64,000 bases of DNA from Lachnospiraceae bacterium GAM79 (GCA_003584705.1 AP018536.1:3286001-3350000), one strand, 5' to 3'. Positions 1-8,766 are shown, counted from the first letter of the stretch. Notes: generated by a model from the sequence alone, not told the origin. Program-made: numbers and translations.

Positions 1-1101
1 CGTATCGTTCTCTGCTTCTTCACCGACACCTAATTTTACCTGATTACCTACCACAACATTCTCTGCGATAATCGCCTTGTTGATCTCACATCCTTCACCG
101 ATCTGGGTCTGGTTCATGATAATGGAATCCCGGATCACGGTTCCCTTACCGATCGTAACACCACAACCGATGACGGAATTATATACTTCTCCATAGACCT
201 CGGAGCCTTCACCGATGATACTGCGCTCTACCACACTGTCGGCAGCAATATAATCAGGGGGCTGGATCTCGCTCTTGGTATAGATCTTCCAGTATTCCTC
301 ATACAGGTTGAATTCCGGTACGATATCGATCAGTTCCATGTTGGCTTCCCAATAGGAACTCAAAGTACCTACATCCTTCCAATAACCGGTGAACTCATAC
401 GCATACAGCGGAGCCCCCTTTTCATGGCAGTAAGGAATGACATGCTTACCAAAATCCAGTGCCGGCTGATCTGCCATAGCGATCAGTGCTTCCTTCAATG
501 TCTTCCAGTTAAATATGTAAATACCCATACTTGCAAGATTGCTTCTGGGATGTTCCGGCTTCTCTTCAAATTCGGTGATGCGATGGTTCTCATCTGCGAT
601 CATGATGCCGAAACGGCTGGCCTCCTCGATGGGAACAGGCATTACTGCAATAGTAACTTCTGCATTGTTGGCCTTGTGGAAATCCAACATCACTTCATAA
701 TCCATCTTATAAATATGATCTCCGGAAAGGATCAGCACATACTCTGGATTATAGCTCTCCATATACTCCAGGTTCTGATAGATCGCATTCGCAGTACCGG
801 TATACCATTCACTGTTGGTACTCTTCTCATAGGGAGGCAGCACGGTCACTCCTCCGATATTACGATCCAGATCCCAGGGAATACCGATTCCGATATGGGT
901 ATTCAGTCTGAGGGGCTGGTACTGTGTCAGTACGCCTACCGTATCCACTCCCGAATTAATACAATTAGAAAGGGGAAAATCGATAATGCGGTACTTGCCT
1001 CCAAATGCAACGGCAGGTTTAGCAACCTTGGATGTCAAGACACCCAGACGGCTTCCCTGTCCTCCAGCCAATAGCATGGCTATCATTTCTTTCTTAATCA
1101 T
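1..1101 (-). CDS. glgC: Glucose-1-phosphate adenylyltransferase, 3' end outside window
   Basis: Makes ADP-glucose from glucose-1-phosphate and ATP, the committed step of bacterial glycogen synthesis, in the cytosol. 367 codons are visible from an ATG at 1099-1101 with a GAGGTGAGG ribosome site just before it. The N-terminus reads [20 protein letters not shown], the nucleotidyl-transferase signature. Further motifs are [15 protein letters not shown], the IYQN stretch, the sugar-binding [10 protein letters not shown] and FEEKP. The last ~100 residues are the hexapeptide-repeat beta-helix start ([16 protein letters not shown] and repeats). Family proteins are about 380-430 residues, so only the end is missing. 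A glgD partner, if present, would lie beyond the left edge. It is transcribed away from murC. Confidence 0.95.
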   Translation of the reverse strand, partial: MIKKEMIAMLLAGGQGSRLGVLTSKVAKPAVAFGGKYRIIDFPLSNCINSGVDTVGVLTQYQPLRLNTHIGIGIPWDLDRNIGGVTVLPPYEKSTNSEWYTGTANAIYQNLEYMESYNPEYVLILSGDHIYKMDYEVMLDFHKANNAEVTIAVMPVPIEEASRFGIMIADENHRITEFEEKPEHPRSNLASMGIYIFNWKTLKEALIAMADQPALDFGKHVIPYCHEKGAPLYAYEFTGYWKDVGTLSSYWEANMELIDIVPEFNLYEEYWKIYTKSEIQPPDYIAADSVVERSIIGEGSEVYGEVYNSVIGCGVTIGKGTVIRDSIIMNQTQIGEGCEINKAIIAENVVVGNQVKLGVGEEAENDT

Positions 1102-1219
1102 ATCCTCACCTCTATCTAGCCTTCCACCTGTTGTAATAAATAGTCGCTCGCGGCTATTATCCGATGTATCCATCTGTCTCGAAAAAGTGCCTGCTCTTTC
1201 CTTCGGATGTGATAATCTG

Positions 1220-1248
1220 ATTATAACACATTGCCAAAGGAAAGTGAA
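1220..1248 (-). promoter_or_regulatory. Probable glgC promoter
   Basis: On the minus strand, TTCACT (1243-1248) and TATAAT (1220-1225) are separated by 17 bases. Transcription would start near 1213, giving a leader of about 110 bases before the glgC ATG. Seen by eye only. Confidence 0.55.
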
Positions 1249-1411
1249 TATTTATTACTAGGTTTTTTTGTCATTTTACGATTTTCATATCCATTTTTTA
1301 CATAATTAGCTTATCTTTTGTAAGCTTTTTGTCAATTTATGCCAATCCCGTCTGGATTGGTTTTGCAAAAAATAGTAAACTTACACATTTTTTCAAAATC
1401 GTACCTATGGA

Positions 1412-1440
1412 TTGTTTTTTTTCGTTCCTATGTATATAAT
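1412..1440 (+). promoter_or_regulatory. Probable murC promoter
   Basis: TTGTTT (1412-1417) and TATAAT (1435-1440) are spaced by 17 bases. The expected start, near 1447, lies just before a small stem GTAACT/AGTTAC (1453-1458 with 1468-1473) in the murC leader. The rest of the 1102-1515 gap is AT-rich and holds no gene that I can see. Confidence 0.55.
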
Positions 1441-1515
1441 ATTAATAATAAGGTAACTGCTCTGAATAGTTACATAATAAGCAATGCAACTACACTATAT
1501 TAAGGAAGTGCCAAT

Positions 1516-2913
1516 ATGTATCAGATAGACTTTAATCACCCCTCGTCCATTTATTTTGTAGGTATCGGCGGTATCAGCATGAGCGGTCTCGCAGAGATTC
1601 TGAAGGATGCCGGCTTCCGTGTGTCCGGTTCCGACCGTTCCAAAAGCCCCCTCACCGAAACTCTGGAAAGAAAGGGGATCAATGTATTTTATGGACAACG
1701 TGCCGGGAATATTACCGATGATATCGATTGTGTCGTATTTACCAGCGCGATTCACAAAGACAATCCCGAATATGTCGCTACTATGGAAAAAGGGATCCCG
1801 CATCTCACCAGAGCGCAGCTTTTAGGAGAGATCATGCAGAATTACAAGACCCCTATTGCCATCAGCGGTACTCACGGCAAGACCACCACGACCTCCATGG
1901 TCAGTGAGATTCTGCTGCATGCCGGTACGGATCCCACTCTGTCCATCGGTGGAATGTTAAAAAGCATCGGTGGCAACATCCGTGTCGGCAGTACCGATCT
2001 GTTCGTTACAGAAGCCTGCGAATACACCAACAGCTTCTTAAGCTTTTTCCCCAGGATCGGTATGATCCTGAATATCGAAGAAGATCACCTGGACTTTTTC
2101 AAGGATCTGGAGGATATCCGGAATTCCTTCCATAAATTTGCAAAGCTTCTGCCCGCTGACGGCTGTCTGATCATCAACGGTGCCATTGACAGATTACAGG
2201 AGATCACAGGAGATCTGGACTGTCGCGTGATCACTTTTAATAAAGAAGCGGTCAACAGTGACGGGTCCGCTGCCGATTATTATCCCTCGGATATTACTTA
2301 TGACGAGTTCGGTCATCCTTCCTTTACGCTTCACCGGCATGGGGAAGTGTCCGGCAGTTTTTCTCTGCAGGTTCCCGGAGAGCATAACGTATGCAATGCC
2401 ATTGCTTCCATTGCCCTGGCCGATTTGCTGAAGATCGATCGCGAGGTTACCGCTTCTGCCCTGCACGGTTTCACCGGTACAGACCGCAGATTCGAATACA
2501 AGGGCACCATCGGCGGTGTCACCATTGTGGATGATTATGCACATCATCCCACCGAGATTGCAGCCACCCTGCATGCGGCAGCGAATTATCCCCACAAGAC
2601 CCTCTGGTGTGTCTTCCAGCCACATACTTACACCAGAACCAAGGCATTCATGAAAGATTTTGCCAAAGCCTTAAGTCTGGCAGACAAAGTCGTCCTGGCA
2701 GATATTTATGCTGCCCGTGAGACCGATACCCTGGGAATCAGTTCTGAGACGCTCCAGACAGAGATCCGGGCACTGGGCCATGAATGTTACTATTTTCCTT
2801 CTTTTAATGAGATTGAAAACTTTTTATTAGAAAATTGCATAAACGGTGATCTGTTGATAACTATGGGTGCCGGAGATGTAGTAAAAATCGGTGAAAACCT
2901 GCTTGGCAAATAG
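1516..2913 (+). CDS. murC: UDP-N-acetylmuramate--L-alanine ligase
   Basis: Adds L-alanine to UDP-MurNAc with ATP, the first step of the peptidoglycan stem peptide, in the cytosol. 465 residues, full family length. The N-terminal Rossmann-type domain begins near residue 12 with FVGIGGISMSGLAEIL. The ATP-binding loop SGTHGKTTTTSM is near residue 114, and the Mur ligase central motif NIEEDHLDFF near residue 187. The C-terminal domain carries VVDDYAHHPTEI and VFQPHTYTRTKAF. The ATG follows GGAAGTGCCAAT. It is followed directly by the DnaA-box hairpin and the dnaD-like gene, on the same strand. Confidence 0.97.
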   Translation: MYQIDFNHPSSIYFVGIGGISMSGLAEILKDAGFRVSGSDRSKSPLTETLERKGINVFYGQRAGNITDDIDCVVFTSAIHKDNPEYVATMEKGIPHLTRAQLLGEIMQNYKTPIAISGTHGKTTTTSMVSEILLHAGTDPTLSIGGMLKSIGGNIRVGSTDLFVTEACEYTNSFLSFFPRIGMILNIEEDHLDFFKDLEDIRNSFHKFAKLLPADGCLIINGAIDRLQEITGDLDCRVITFNKEAVNSDGSAADYYPSDITYDEFGHPSFTLHRHGEVSGSFSLQVPGEHNVCNAIASIALADLLKIDREVTASALHGFTGTDRRFEYKGTIGGVTIVDDYAHHPTEIAATLHAAANYPHKTLWCVFQPHTYTRTKAFMKDFAKALSLADKVVLADIYAARETDTLGISSETLQTEIRALGHECYYFPSFNEIENFLLENCINGDLLITMGAGDVVKIGENLLGK

Positions 2914-3082
2914 TTGTCCACATTATCCACAGGAAAACAACAAAATATCCCCGTTTTCCCTGTGGATATTTTGTTGTTTTCCTGTGGATAATTTTCTGTC
3001 GGATTTTGGCGATGATCTGCCGATATATAGGGTTTTCTCGATACACCGTCTTTTGGTATCCACAATATCCACCGTTTCCACA
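2914..3082. promoter_or_regulatory. DnaA-box cluster upstream of the dnaD-dnaI pair
   Basis: Two perfect TTATCCACA boxes lie at 2923-2931 (+) and 2983-2991 (-). One-mismatch boxes are TTGTCCACA 2914-2922, ATATCCACA 2961-2969 (-) and GTATCCACA 3056-3064. Weaker sites are at 3065-3073 and 3074-3082. DnaA is known to bind TTATNCACA-type 9-mers. Finding this many in 170 bases directly before replication-initiation genes suggests DnaA control of them, or a DnaA-titrating site. No dnaA or dnaN gene is adjacent, so I do not call it oriC. Confidence 0.7.
2922..2992. repeat. Perfect 29-bp inverted repeat (hairpin) carrying DnaA boxes
   Basis: The left arm 2922-2950 and right arm 2964-2992 are exact reverse complements, separated by a 13-base loop (2951-2963). 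The outer 9 bases of each arm are perfect DnaA boxes in opposite orientation. A third box, in the right-arm orientation, sits at the loop side (2961-2969). It begins 9 bases after the murC stop and may also terminate murC transcription, although no long T-run follows. Confidence 0.85.
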
Positions 3083-3218
3083 TTTTTATCCAGGAGTCCG
3101 AAAGTCCAGTGTTTACAAGGTTTTCCGGCAAATTGACTATTTCTTTTTCACAGGTCTTATGCTATACTTGGTCTTACTTTGAAAAAGGAACGATTTGTGA
3201 AAGAAGGTATTGTGTGTT

Positions 3219-4334
3219 ATGGCACGGATAGCGCTCTATAAAGATAATTATGCAGATTCTACGGTAGTATCCAATCTGTTTATTGATGAATATATGAAAG
3301 ATGCCAACGACGCACAGCTGAAGGTCTATTTCTATCTGCTGCGCATGCTGAATGCGGAACAGGCTATTAGTGTGTCCGGAATTGCGGACAAGTTCAACCA
3401 CACGGAAAAGGATGTGATCCGTGCACTGAAATACTGGGAAAAGCAGCAGATCCTGGATCTGGACTTCGATGATAATAAAACACTGGTAGGGATTCATCTT
3501 CGTGATTTGAGCACGCAGGCTGCTCCTGCCCCCCAGCATAATGTCCTGCTGACCTCCGGTCCTTCGCAGATGCAGAATACTCCCGCCGGAGTCTCTGTGA
3601 TTCCTGCCGCTGCTATTCCGCAGGTTTCGGCTGCAGTTGTACCGACAACACCCCAGGAAACTGTCAACCCTTACGCAAAGCCGGCTTATTCTCTGGATCA
3701 GTTACGGGAATTCAAGGAACGGGAAGAGACCTCCCAGCTTCTCTTTATTGCAGAAGCTTATATTGGCAAGCCTCTGACTCCTTCCGAGATCAAGACGATC
3801 CTGTTTTTCACCGATGTACTGCATTTTTCAGAGGATCTGATCGATTATCTGCTACAGTACTGTGTGGAGCGCGGCAAGAAAGATTTCAAATACATAGAAA
3901 AAGTTGCTGTCAACTGGGCGGAAGAAGGAATCACCACCCCGAAGCAGGCGCAGAAATTCTCCACCCGCTACGACAGAAGCGTATATTCCATTATGAACAG
4001 CTTAGGACGCAGTACCTCTCCCACAGCGAAAGAACTGGAATTCATCAACCGTTGGACCAGAGATTACGGTTTCAGCACAGATATTATACTGGAAGCCTGT
4101 GAGCGCAGCTCTCTGGCTACGGACAAGCATCGCTTTGAATATGCGGAAGGAATCCTGAACAGCTGGAGACAGGCTAATGTACGCCACAAGGCCGATATTC
4201 AGCAGATGGATGACTCTTTCCAGAAGAAAAAGACTGCGAAGCCCGCTTCTTCCGGGTCCTCCAACCGCTTTACACAGTTTACCCAGAACAGCTACGATTT
4301 CGCCGCTCTGGAAAAGGAAATTTTAAGTAACTAA
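3219..4334 (+). CDS. DnaD-domain replication initiation protein
   Basis: 371 residues if read from the ATG at 3219 (MARIALYKDNY), behind AGAAGG at 3201-3206; a TTG at 3210 is the upstream alternative. A winged-helix-like N-terminus includes DKFNHTEKDVIRALKYWEK (about residues 60-80). A proline/alanine-rich linker follows at about 100-150. Two DnaD-type helical repeats come next: around 170-240 (AEAYIGKPLTPSEIKTIL, ending KYIEKVAVNWAEEGI) and around 260-330 (ending FEYAEGILNSWRQANV). In Bacillus, DnaD and DnaB proteins remodel DNA at oriC and restart forks to load the helicase. The gene is followed 48 bases later by the helicase loader, which fits one operon and one pathway. Confidence 0.85.
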   Translation: MARIALYKDNYADSTVVSNLFIDEYMKDANDAQLKVYFYLLRMLNAEQAISVSGIADKFNHTEKDVIRALKYWEKQQILDLDFDDNKTLVGIHLRDLSTQAAPAPQHNVLLTSGPSQMQNTPAGVSVIPAAAIPQVSAAVVPTTPQETVNPYAKPAYSLDQLREFKEREETSQLLFIAEAYIGKPLTPSEIKTILFFTDVLHFSEDLIDYLLQYCVERGKKDFKYIEKVAVNWAEEGITTPKQAQKFSTRYDRSVYSIMNSLGRSTSPTAKELEFINRWTRDYGFSTDIILEACERSSLATDKHRFEYAEGILNSWRQANVRHKADIQQMDDSFQKKKTAKPASSGSSNRFTQFTQNSYDFAALEKEILSN

Positions 4335-4382
4335 TATTCAGATATTGAACAACCAGCAATGAGCAGATAAGGGGAACCGACC

Positions 4383-5375
4383 GTGTCACTGACTAACGCA
4401 CAATACAATTCTATTATGAAGGGCTATGAGCAGACCAGAGACCGCAACCGTCACCTGGCAGAGCAGCGCCGCCGGGAAATTTATACAAAGCTTCCGGAAT
4501 ACGGAAGACTGGATGAGTCTGTCGGTGAACTTTCCGTGGCGCAGGCAAAGCTTTTATTGAACGGTGATGACGAGGCGCTTACCAGACTGCGTTCTTCTCT
4601 AAAGGAAATCTCCCGTCAGAAAAGAGAATTGCTCACGTCCGCCGGATACCCAGCAGACTATCTGGAACCCGTCTATGATTGCCCCGATTGCAAAGATACA
4701 GGTTATATTGACAGTGAAGATGGTCTTCGCAAAAAATGTCACTGTTTTCACCAGCAGGAACTGGATATTCTCTATGAGCAGTCCCATATCCGGGATATGA
4801 TCGCTTCTGAGAATTTTTCCAACCTTTCTTACGAATACTATCAGGGCGATGATCTTACGCATTTCCGAAAATGTGTGGATGTCTGTCGCAATTTTGTACA
4901 AAACTTCAAACAAGACTACCACAATTTATTCTTTTATGGTACAGTAGGTACTGGCAAAAGCTTTTTGTCGGGATGTATCGCCAGTGAATTATTGCAAACC
5001 GGTCATTCCGTGATCTATTTCAGTGCTTCCGGGCTGTTTGATACTCTTGCCCGTTATGCCTTCGACAGCAGGGCAAAAGAAGCTCTCTCCGGATTCTACG
5101 AGGATCTGTATAACTGCGATCTGCTGATCATTGATGACCTCGGCACAGAGATGACCAATACTTTTGTAGCCTCCCAGCTGTTCTCCTGTCTGAATGAGAG
5201 ACATCTGCGGAAAAACGCTACGATCATCTCCACAAATTTGAGTCTGGAGGAACTGCGCGACCGATATTCAGACCGGGTATTTTCCCGTATCACCAGTCAT
5301 TACGATCTGTGTAAGCTGACCGGCCCCGATATTCGTATGTGCAAAAAGCGTATGCAGAATACATCTGACAATTAA
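4383..5375 (+). CDS. DnaI/DnaC-like helicase-loader ATPase
   Basis: 330 residues from a GTG start with AGGGGA upstream (about 4370). Residues ~95-125 form a cysteine cluster, CPDCKDTGYIDS then KKCHCF, as in the zinc-binding N-domain of DnaI-type loaders. An AAA+ domain follows: Walker A GTVGTGKSFLSG near residue 188, Walker B LLIIDDLGTE near 243 and a sensor-1-like IISTNLS near 281. It would deliver the replicative helicase to DNA together with the DnaD-type protein encoded upstream. The pairing downstream of a DnaA-box cluster is functionally coherent. The length suits DnaI/DnaC relatives. Confidence 0.88.
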   Translation: MSLTNAQYNSIMKGYEQTRDRNRHLAEQRRREIYTKLPEYGRLDESVGELSVAQAKLLLNGDDEALTRLRSSLKEISRQKRELLTSAGYPADYLEPVYDCPDCKDTGYIDSEDGLRKKCHCFHQQELDILYEQSHIRDMIASENFSNLSYEYYQGDDLTHFRKCVDVCRNFVQNFKQDYHNLFFYGTVGTGKSFLSGCIASELLQTGHSVIYFSASGLFDTLARYAFDSRAKEALSGFYEDLYNCDLLIIDDLGTEMTNTFVASQLFSCLNERHLRKNATIISTNLSLEELRDRYSDRVFSRITSHYDLCKLTGPDIRMCKKRMQNTSDN

Positions 5376-5428
5376 TCATTTGTTTGTAACAGAACAGTAT
5401 ACAGAATCAGAAAGTGAGGATCACCCCA

Positions 5429-6613
5429 ATGGCGAATCGTGAAGAAAAAAGAAATCTGGAGACTATCCCCGTCGGCTCTCTGGGCATTATTTCCCTGCCC
5501 GGCTGCAAGCCTTTAGGTGAGAAGGTAGACCAGTATCTTGTAAAATGGAGAGCAGAGAGAGAAAGCGAACACAAAGAGTCTCTGGCATTTGCAGGTTATC
5601 AGAGAGAATCCTATCTTCTGGATGCCAAAGTACCCCGTTTCGGTTCCGGTGAGGCAAAGGGACAGATTCTGGAATCCGTCCGCGGTACTGATCTCTATCT
5701 GTTAGTAGATGTCCTGAACTACTCCATGACCTATTCCCTGTGTGGCAACGAGAACCATATGTCTCCCGATGATCACTATCAGGATCTGAAGCGTATCATC
5801 GCAGCTGTCGGCGGTAAGGCCCGTCGTATCACTGTGATCATGCCCTTCCTGTATGAGAGCCGTCAGCACAAGAGAACTTCCCGCGAGTCTCTGGACTGTG
5901 CACTGGCACTGCAGGAGCTGGTAAGCATGGGTGTAGACAACATTATCACTTTCGATGCTCATGATCCCCGTGTACAGAATGCCATTCCTCTGCACGGCTT
6001 TGAGACCGTACAGCCTGCATATCAGTTTATCAAAGGTCTGTTACGCAATGTAAAAGATCTGCAGCTGGATTCCAGCCACATGATGGTCATCAGCCCGGAT
6101 GAAGGTGGTATGGGACGTGCCATCTACATTGCCAACGTTCTCGGTCTGGATATGGGTATGTTCTACAAGAGAAGAGATTACACCCGCATCGTCAACGGTC
6201 GTAACCCCATCGTAGCTCATGAATTCCTGGGTACCAGCGTAGAGGGCAAGGATATGATCATTATCGATGATATGATCTCCTCCGGTGAAAGCATGCTGGA
6301 AGTTGCCGCTGCTCTGAAGGAGCGTAAAGCCAACAAGATCTTCGTCTTCTCCACTTTTGGTCTCTTCACCAACGGTCTGGACAAGTTCGACAAGGCTTAT
6401 GAGAACGGCATCATCGACAAGGTTCTGACCACCAACCTGATCTACCAGACTCCGGAACTGCTTCAGAGAGAGTGGTATATCAACTGTGATATGAGTAAGT
6501 ACATTGCTTACATCATTGATACTTTGAACCACGATTCTTCCATCAGCGATCTGTTGAATCCAAATGAGAGAATTCAGAATATCGTTGCAAAATATAAGAC
6601 GGGTGAGCTGTAA
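5429..6613 (+). CDS. prs: Ribose-phosphate pyrophosphokinase
   Basis: Makes PRPP from ribose-5-phosphate and ATP for nucleotide, histidine and tryptophan synthesis. I chose ATG 5429 (MANREEKRN, 394 residues) because AAGTGAGGA ends 8 bases before it; a GTG at 5414 is in frame but sits inside that ribosome site. Motifs: the flexible-loop region PFLYESRQHKRTSRESLDC, the metal-binding NIITFDAHDP and the PRPP-binding MIIIDDMISSGESMLE near residue 279. It is longer than the classical ~315-residue Prs, with an extended N-terminus and C-terminus, a variant common in Clostridia. A strong terminator overlaps its stop codon. Confidence 0.93.
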   Translation: MANREEKRNLETIPVGSLGIISLPGCKPLGEKVDQYLVKWRAERESEHKESLAFAGYQRESYLLDAKVPRFGSGEAKGQILESVRGTDLYLLVDVLNYSMTYSLCGNENHMSPDDHYQDLKRIIAAVGGKARRITVIMPFLYESRQHKRTSRESLDCALALQELVSMGVDNIITFDAHDPRVQNAIPLHGFETVQPAYQFIKGLLRNVKDLQLDSSHMMVISPDEGGMGRAIYIANVLGLDMGMFYKRRDYTRIVNGRNPIVAHEFLGTSVEGKDMIIIDDMISSGESMLEVAAALKERKANKIFVFSTFGLFTNGLDKFDKAYENGIIDKVLTTNLIYQTPELLQREWYINCDMSKYIAYIIDTLNHDSSISDLLNPNERIQNIVAKYKTGEL

Positions 6614-6632
6614 AGCTCACCCGTCTTATATT
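6591..6632 (+). terminator. Terminator with prs stop codon in the loop
   Basis: Arms 6591-6609 and 6614-6632 pair without mismatch around the 4-base loop GTAA (6610-6613), which contains the prs TAA. The stem top is GGGTGAGCT/AGCTCACCC and the 3' arm ends in a T-rich stretch. Confidence 0.9.
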
Positions 6633-6635
6633 AAC

Positions 6636-7147
6636 TTGAGAGTTAGTAAAGAAATGCTATCAAATCCCCGTAGCCCTTGGCAGGGTATAAGAAACGCGGC
6701 ACGCTCGTACTTTAGTACGATGCGCTCCTGTCGCAGAGCGTAGCGGTACATAAGCGGTCACAATACGACCGCAATGCGTCCCTTGGGACGCTATGGTATC
6801 GACGTCTGCTTACGGCACTGCTTATTCTTATACCCAGCCGGGGCTACTGGTTTTTTGAAAGCTTTCCAAAACGCAGAACTCCCGGAGTATGCGGTGCCAT
6901 GTCGAAGATGTTTGTCGGAGGATGTTGATATTTTCTAGAAAAGTGCTGAAAGGCAGGGGGAAAGCGGACACGATGTCCGCGTCAGCCGATTGTCGACATG
7001 GATGTCGACTGTAGGCGGCCCCGTCATGACGAGAAGCACTCATCACTTTTCGTAGAAAATTCACATCCCGAGACCTTACATCGAGACATGTGTATCGCAT
7101 GCTCCGGGAGTTCGTGGATTTTGCCAATGTATTTCACTAACTCTCAA
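6636..7147. mobile_element. Non-coding hairpin-rich element with terminal inverted repeats
   Basis: 512 bp bounded by TTGAGAGTTAGTAAA (6636-6650) and its near-perfect inverse TTTCACTAACTCTCAA (7132-7147). It has no credible protein gene. Part 1 (6667-6850) is a closed stem between 6670-6693 and 6825-6847 holding smaller hairpins: CGTACTTTAGTACG, GCGGTCACAATACGACCGC (6754-6772) and GCGTCCCTTGGGACGC (6776-6791). Part 2 (about 6870-7115) is a long imperfect stem holding GCGGACACGATGTCCGC (6964-6980) and GTCGACATGGATGTCGAC (6992-7009). It sits exactly between the prs terminator and the stop codon of the next gene. It could be a MITE or a structured-RNA locus. Confidence 0.7.
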
Positions 7148-7148
7148 T

Positions 7149-7601
7149 TTACAGCATTCCAAGCGCCGATAGCAACGCACCGATGATAATACAGAAATCC
7201 GAGCAGTTGAAGACGATCTTGCGGAACGCCTGCCATTTCACCGGGAAGCTCACATAATCCACCACATAACCTCTGCGAAGGCGGTCATAGGTATTGCTGA
7301 AGGCACCACCAAGCAACAGCGATAGTCCCAGTCGCAGCAAATTGTTGCCTCGATGTCCCAGACTCACGATAAAGACAACGGTCAATATCAGTGTAAACGC
7401 CAGTGAAACAACAGCCACCAGACGCCTTCTCTTCTGTCCGGCATTGAGCATCATGCCTTTGTTGTGATGCTTGCGGATCAGAAGTTTCCCCCTGCAGATC
7501 TCTCGTTCTTCCCGCTCGTCCACATGCGACTCTATATAATTTTTTAAGAAAAAATCTCCCCAGAAAATTCCTGCCAGTATCACAAGGCATACCACTGTCA
7601 T
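7149..7601 (-). CDS. Divergent signal peptidase II (LspA) family protein
   Basis: 150 residues, about the usual length for lipoprotein signal peptidase, an aspartic protease of the cytoplasmic membrane. Hydrophobic segments are at about 1-18, 63-82, 89-103 and 128-148. The family's two catalytic-Asp motifs can be read: SNTYDRLRRGYVVDYVSF (Asp near residue 115) and FNCSDFCIIIG (Asp near 136). The loop after the first helix is lysine/arginine-rich and unlike ordinary LspA. AAAGGAGCGGAAT precedes the ATG. It may be an accessory LspA or have another role. Its stop lies one base from the end of the hairpin element. Confidence 0.7.
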   Translation of the reverse strand: MTVVCLVILAGIFWGDFFLKNYIESHVDEREEREICRGKLLIRKHHNKGMMLNAGQKRRRLVAVVSLAFTLILTVVFIVSLGHRGNNLLRLGLSLLLGGAFSNTYDRLRRGYVVDYVSFPVKWQAFRKIVFNCSDFCIIIGALLSALGML

Positions 7602-7649
7602 ATATTCCGCTCCTTTTTCACGCCGTCCGTATTTCCCCGTGCAATCCGC

Positions 7650-8645
7650 TCATTTGCGCTCTGCTTTCCGATTCTTTATCTTCAGAAACGCCAGAAGTGC
7701 CCCATACAATACTCCGGCCACAGGCCATACGACCCAGGTAATGTCCCAACGCATTGTCGGCAGGCTGATGGCCAGATAAAGCGCTGTCCAGACACACCAG
7801 TAAATTGCTGTCACATGCTCATACTTCCGGTTAACTGCCTTATTCTCCACAGTATAATCCCCCTCCTGAAGCAATTTCTGATAACCGCCCCAGATAATAC
7901 CGGACCACACGAACAGCCATACAGCGATCGCCACTACAATGAGCAAAGCATCCGTAGCAAGGATTACCGCATAACCATTATTCCCGAAAAAAATAGATAC
8001 TGCCAGCAACGGTACCACTCCCAGAATACACAATACAACACCCAGGGTTATGCAGATCCGGTAGGTTCCCGCAAATGTTTCTTTTGCTTTCTCCACGATT
8101 CCGGACACCCCATATTGCAATGTCAGCTTTTCTTTTTCCAGATATTCATATTTATTATACGGGATTCCGGTGAGAAGAAATACCGCTACCGCAACTACCA
8201 CCATCAGTAACAGTACGATGAGACCGATTCCTCCTGCGACATTTTCTGTAACCGCTCCTCTTTTGGCACCTGCCATTCCCAACAACCACAACAATACAAC
8301 AGGAGAGAGCACACATAAGGATACCGCCGGAGCAATCCGGGCAGCATATTTTTTCGTAGCTTCCAGAAACGTATTGGCTTCCTCCACCGTGATCACTTTG
8401 CCCTCTGTGATCTCCGGTGTCATTCCATCGGTGAATTCCGTCTCTTCCATTTCATCTTTTAATAGGTAATCCGTAGTAACTCCGAACAACTGGCTCATAC
8501 TGACAATACGTTCCAGATCCGGGATTGAGGCTCCGCTCTCCCATTTGGATACAGACTGTCTGGAAATGTCCAGGCGTTCTGCCAGTTCCTCCTGGGACCA
8601 CCCATATTTCTTACGCAACATTATTATTTTTTCTGACAGGATCAT
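7650..8645 (-). CDS. XRE-type regulator fused to a membrane domain
   Basis: 331 residues from the second ATG (8643-8645), chosen because GAAGGAG lies 9 bases before it; the ATG at 8651 is too close. The N-terminus is a helix-turn-helix ([21 protein letters not shown] and following residues, about 7-60). After an acidic linker come about six hydrophobic segments between residues 105 and 325. Proteins of this build occur in Firmicutes as membrane-tethered regulators of unknown signal. The LspA-like gene follows 48 bases downstream on the same strand and may be co-transcribed. Confidence 0.8.
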   Translation of the reverse strand: MILSEKIIMLRKKYGWSQEELAERLDISRQSVSKWESGASIPDLERIVSMSQLFGVTTDYLLKDEMEETEFTDGMTPEITEGKVITVEEANTFLEATKKYAARIAPAVSLCVLSPVVLLWLLGMAGAKRGAVTENVAGGIGLIVLLLMVVVAVAVFLLTGIPYNKYEYLEKEKLTLQYGVSGIVEKAKETFAGTYRICITLGVVLCILGVVPLLAVSIFFGNNGYAVILATDALLIVVAIAVWLFVWSGIIWGGYQKLLQEGDYTVENKAVNRKYEHVTAIYWCVWTALYLAISLPTMRWDITWVVWPVAGVLYGALLAFLKIKNRKAERK

Positions 8646-8723
8646 TTTCATTCTCTCCTTCTTTTATTAATGTTTTCTTGTGCACACATAGATCGTCGAC
8701 ATAGGAAAATCATAACAAAAGAG

Positions 8724-8766
8724 CCGGTTGACAACTACCAAGTGCCCTTGAAATTTTGTCAACCGG
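8724..8766 (-). terminator. Terminator after the acetyltransferase gene
   Basis: Arms CCGGTTGACAA (8724-8734) and TTGTCAACCGG (8756-8766) pair perfectly over a 21-base loop. Read on the minus strand, the stem is followed by CTCTTTTGTT. Confidence 0.65.

Noticed and set aside
2914..3082. DnaA-box cluster as the chromosomal origin oriC
   Set aside because: No dnaA, dnaN, recF or rpmH gene is adjacent and there is no long AT-rich unwinding stretch next to it; a regulatory or titration site fits better.
6998..7186. Small protein genes inside the hairpin element
   Set aside because: Open frames there are short, lack ribosome sites and follow from the inverted repeats.
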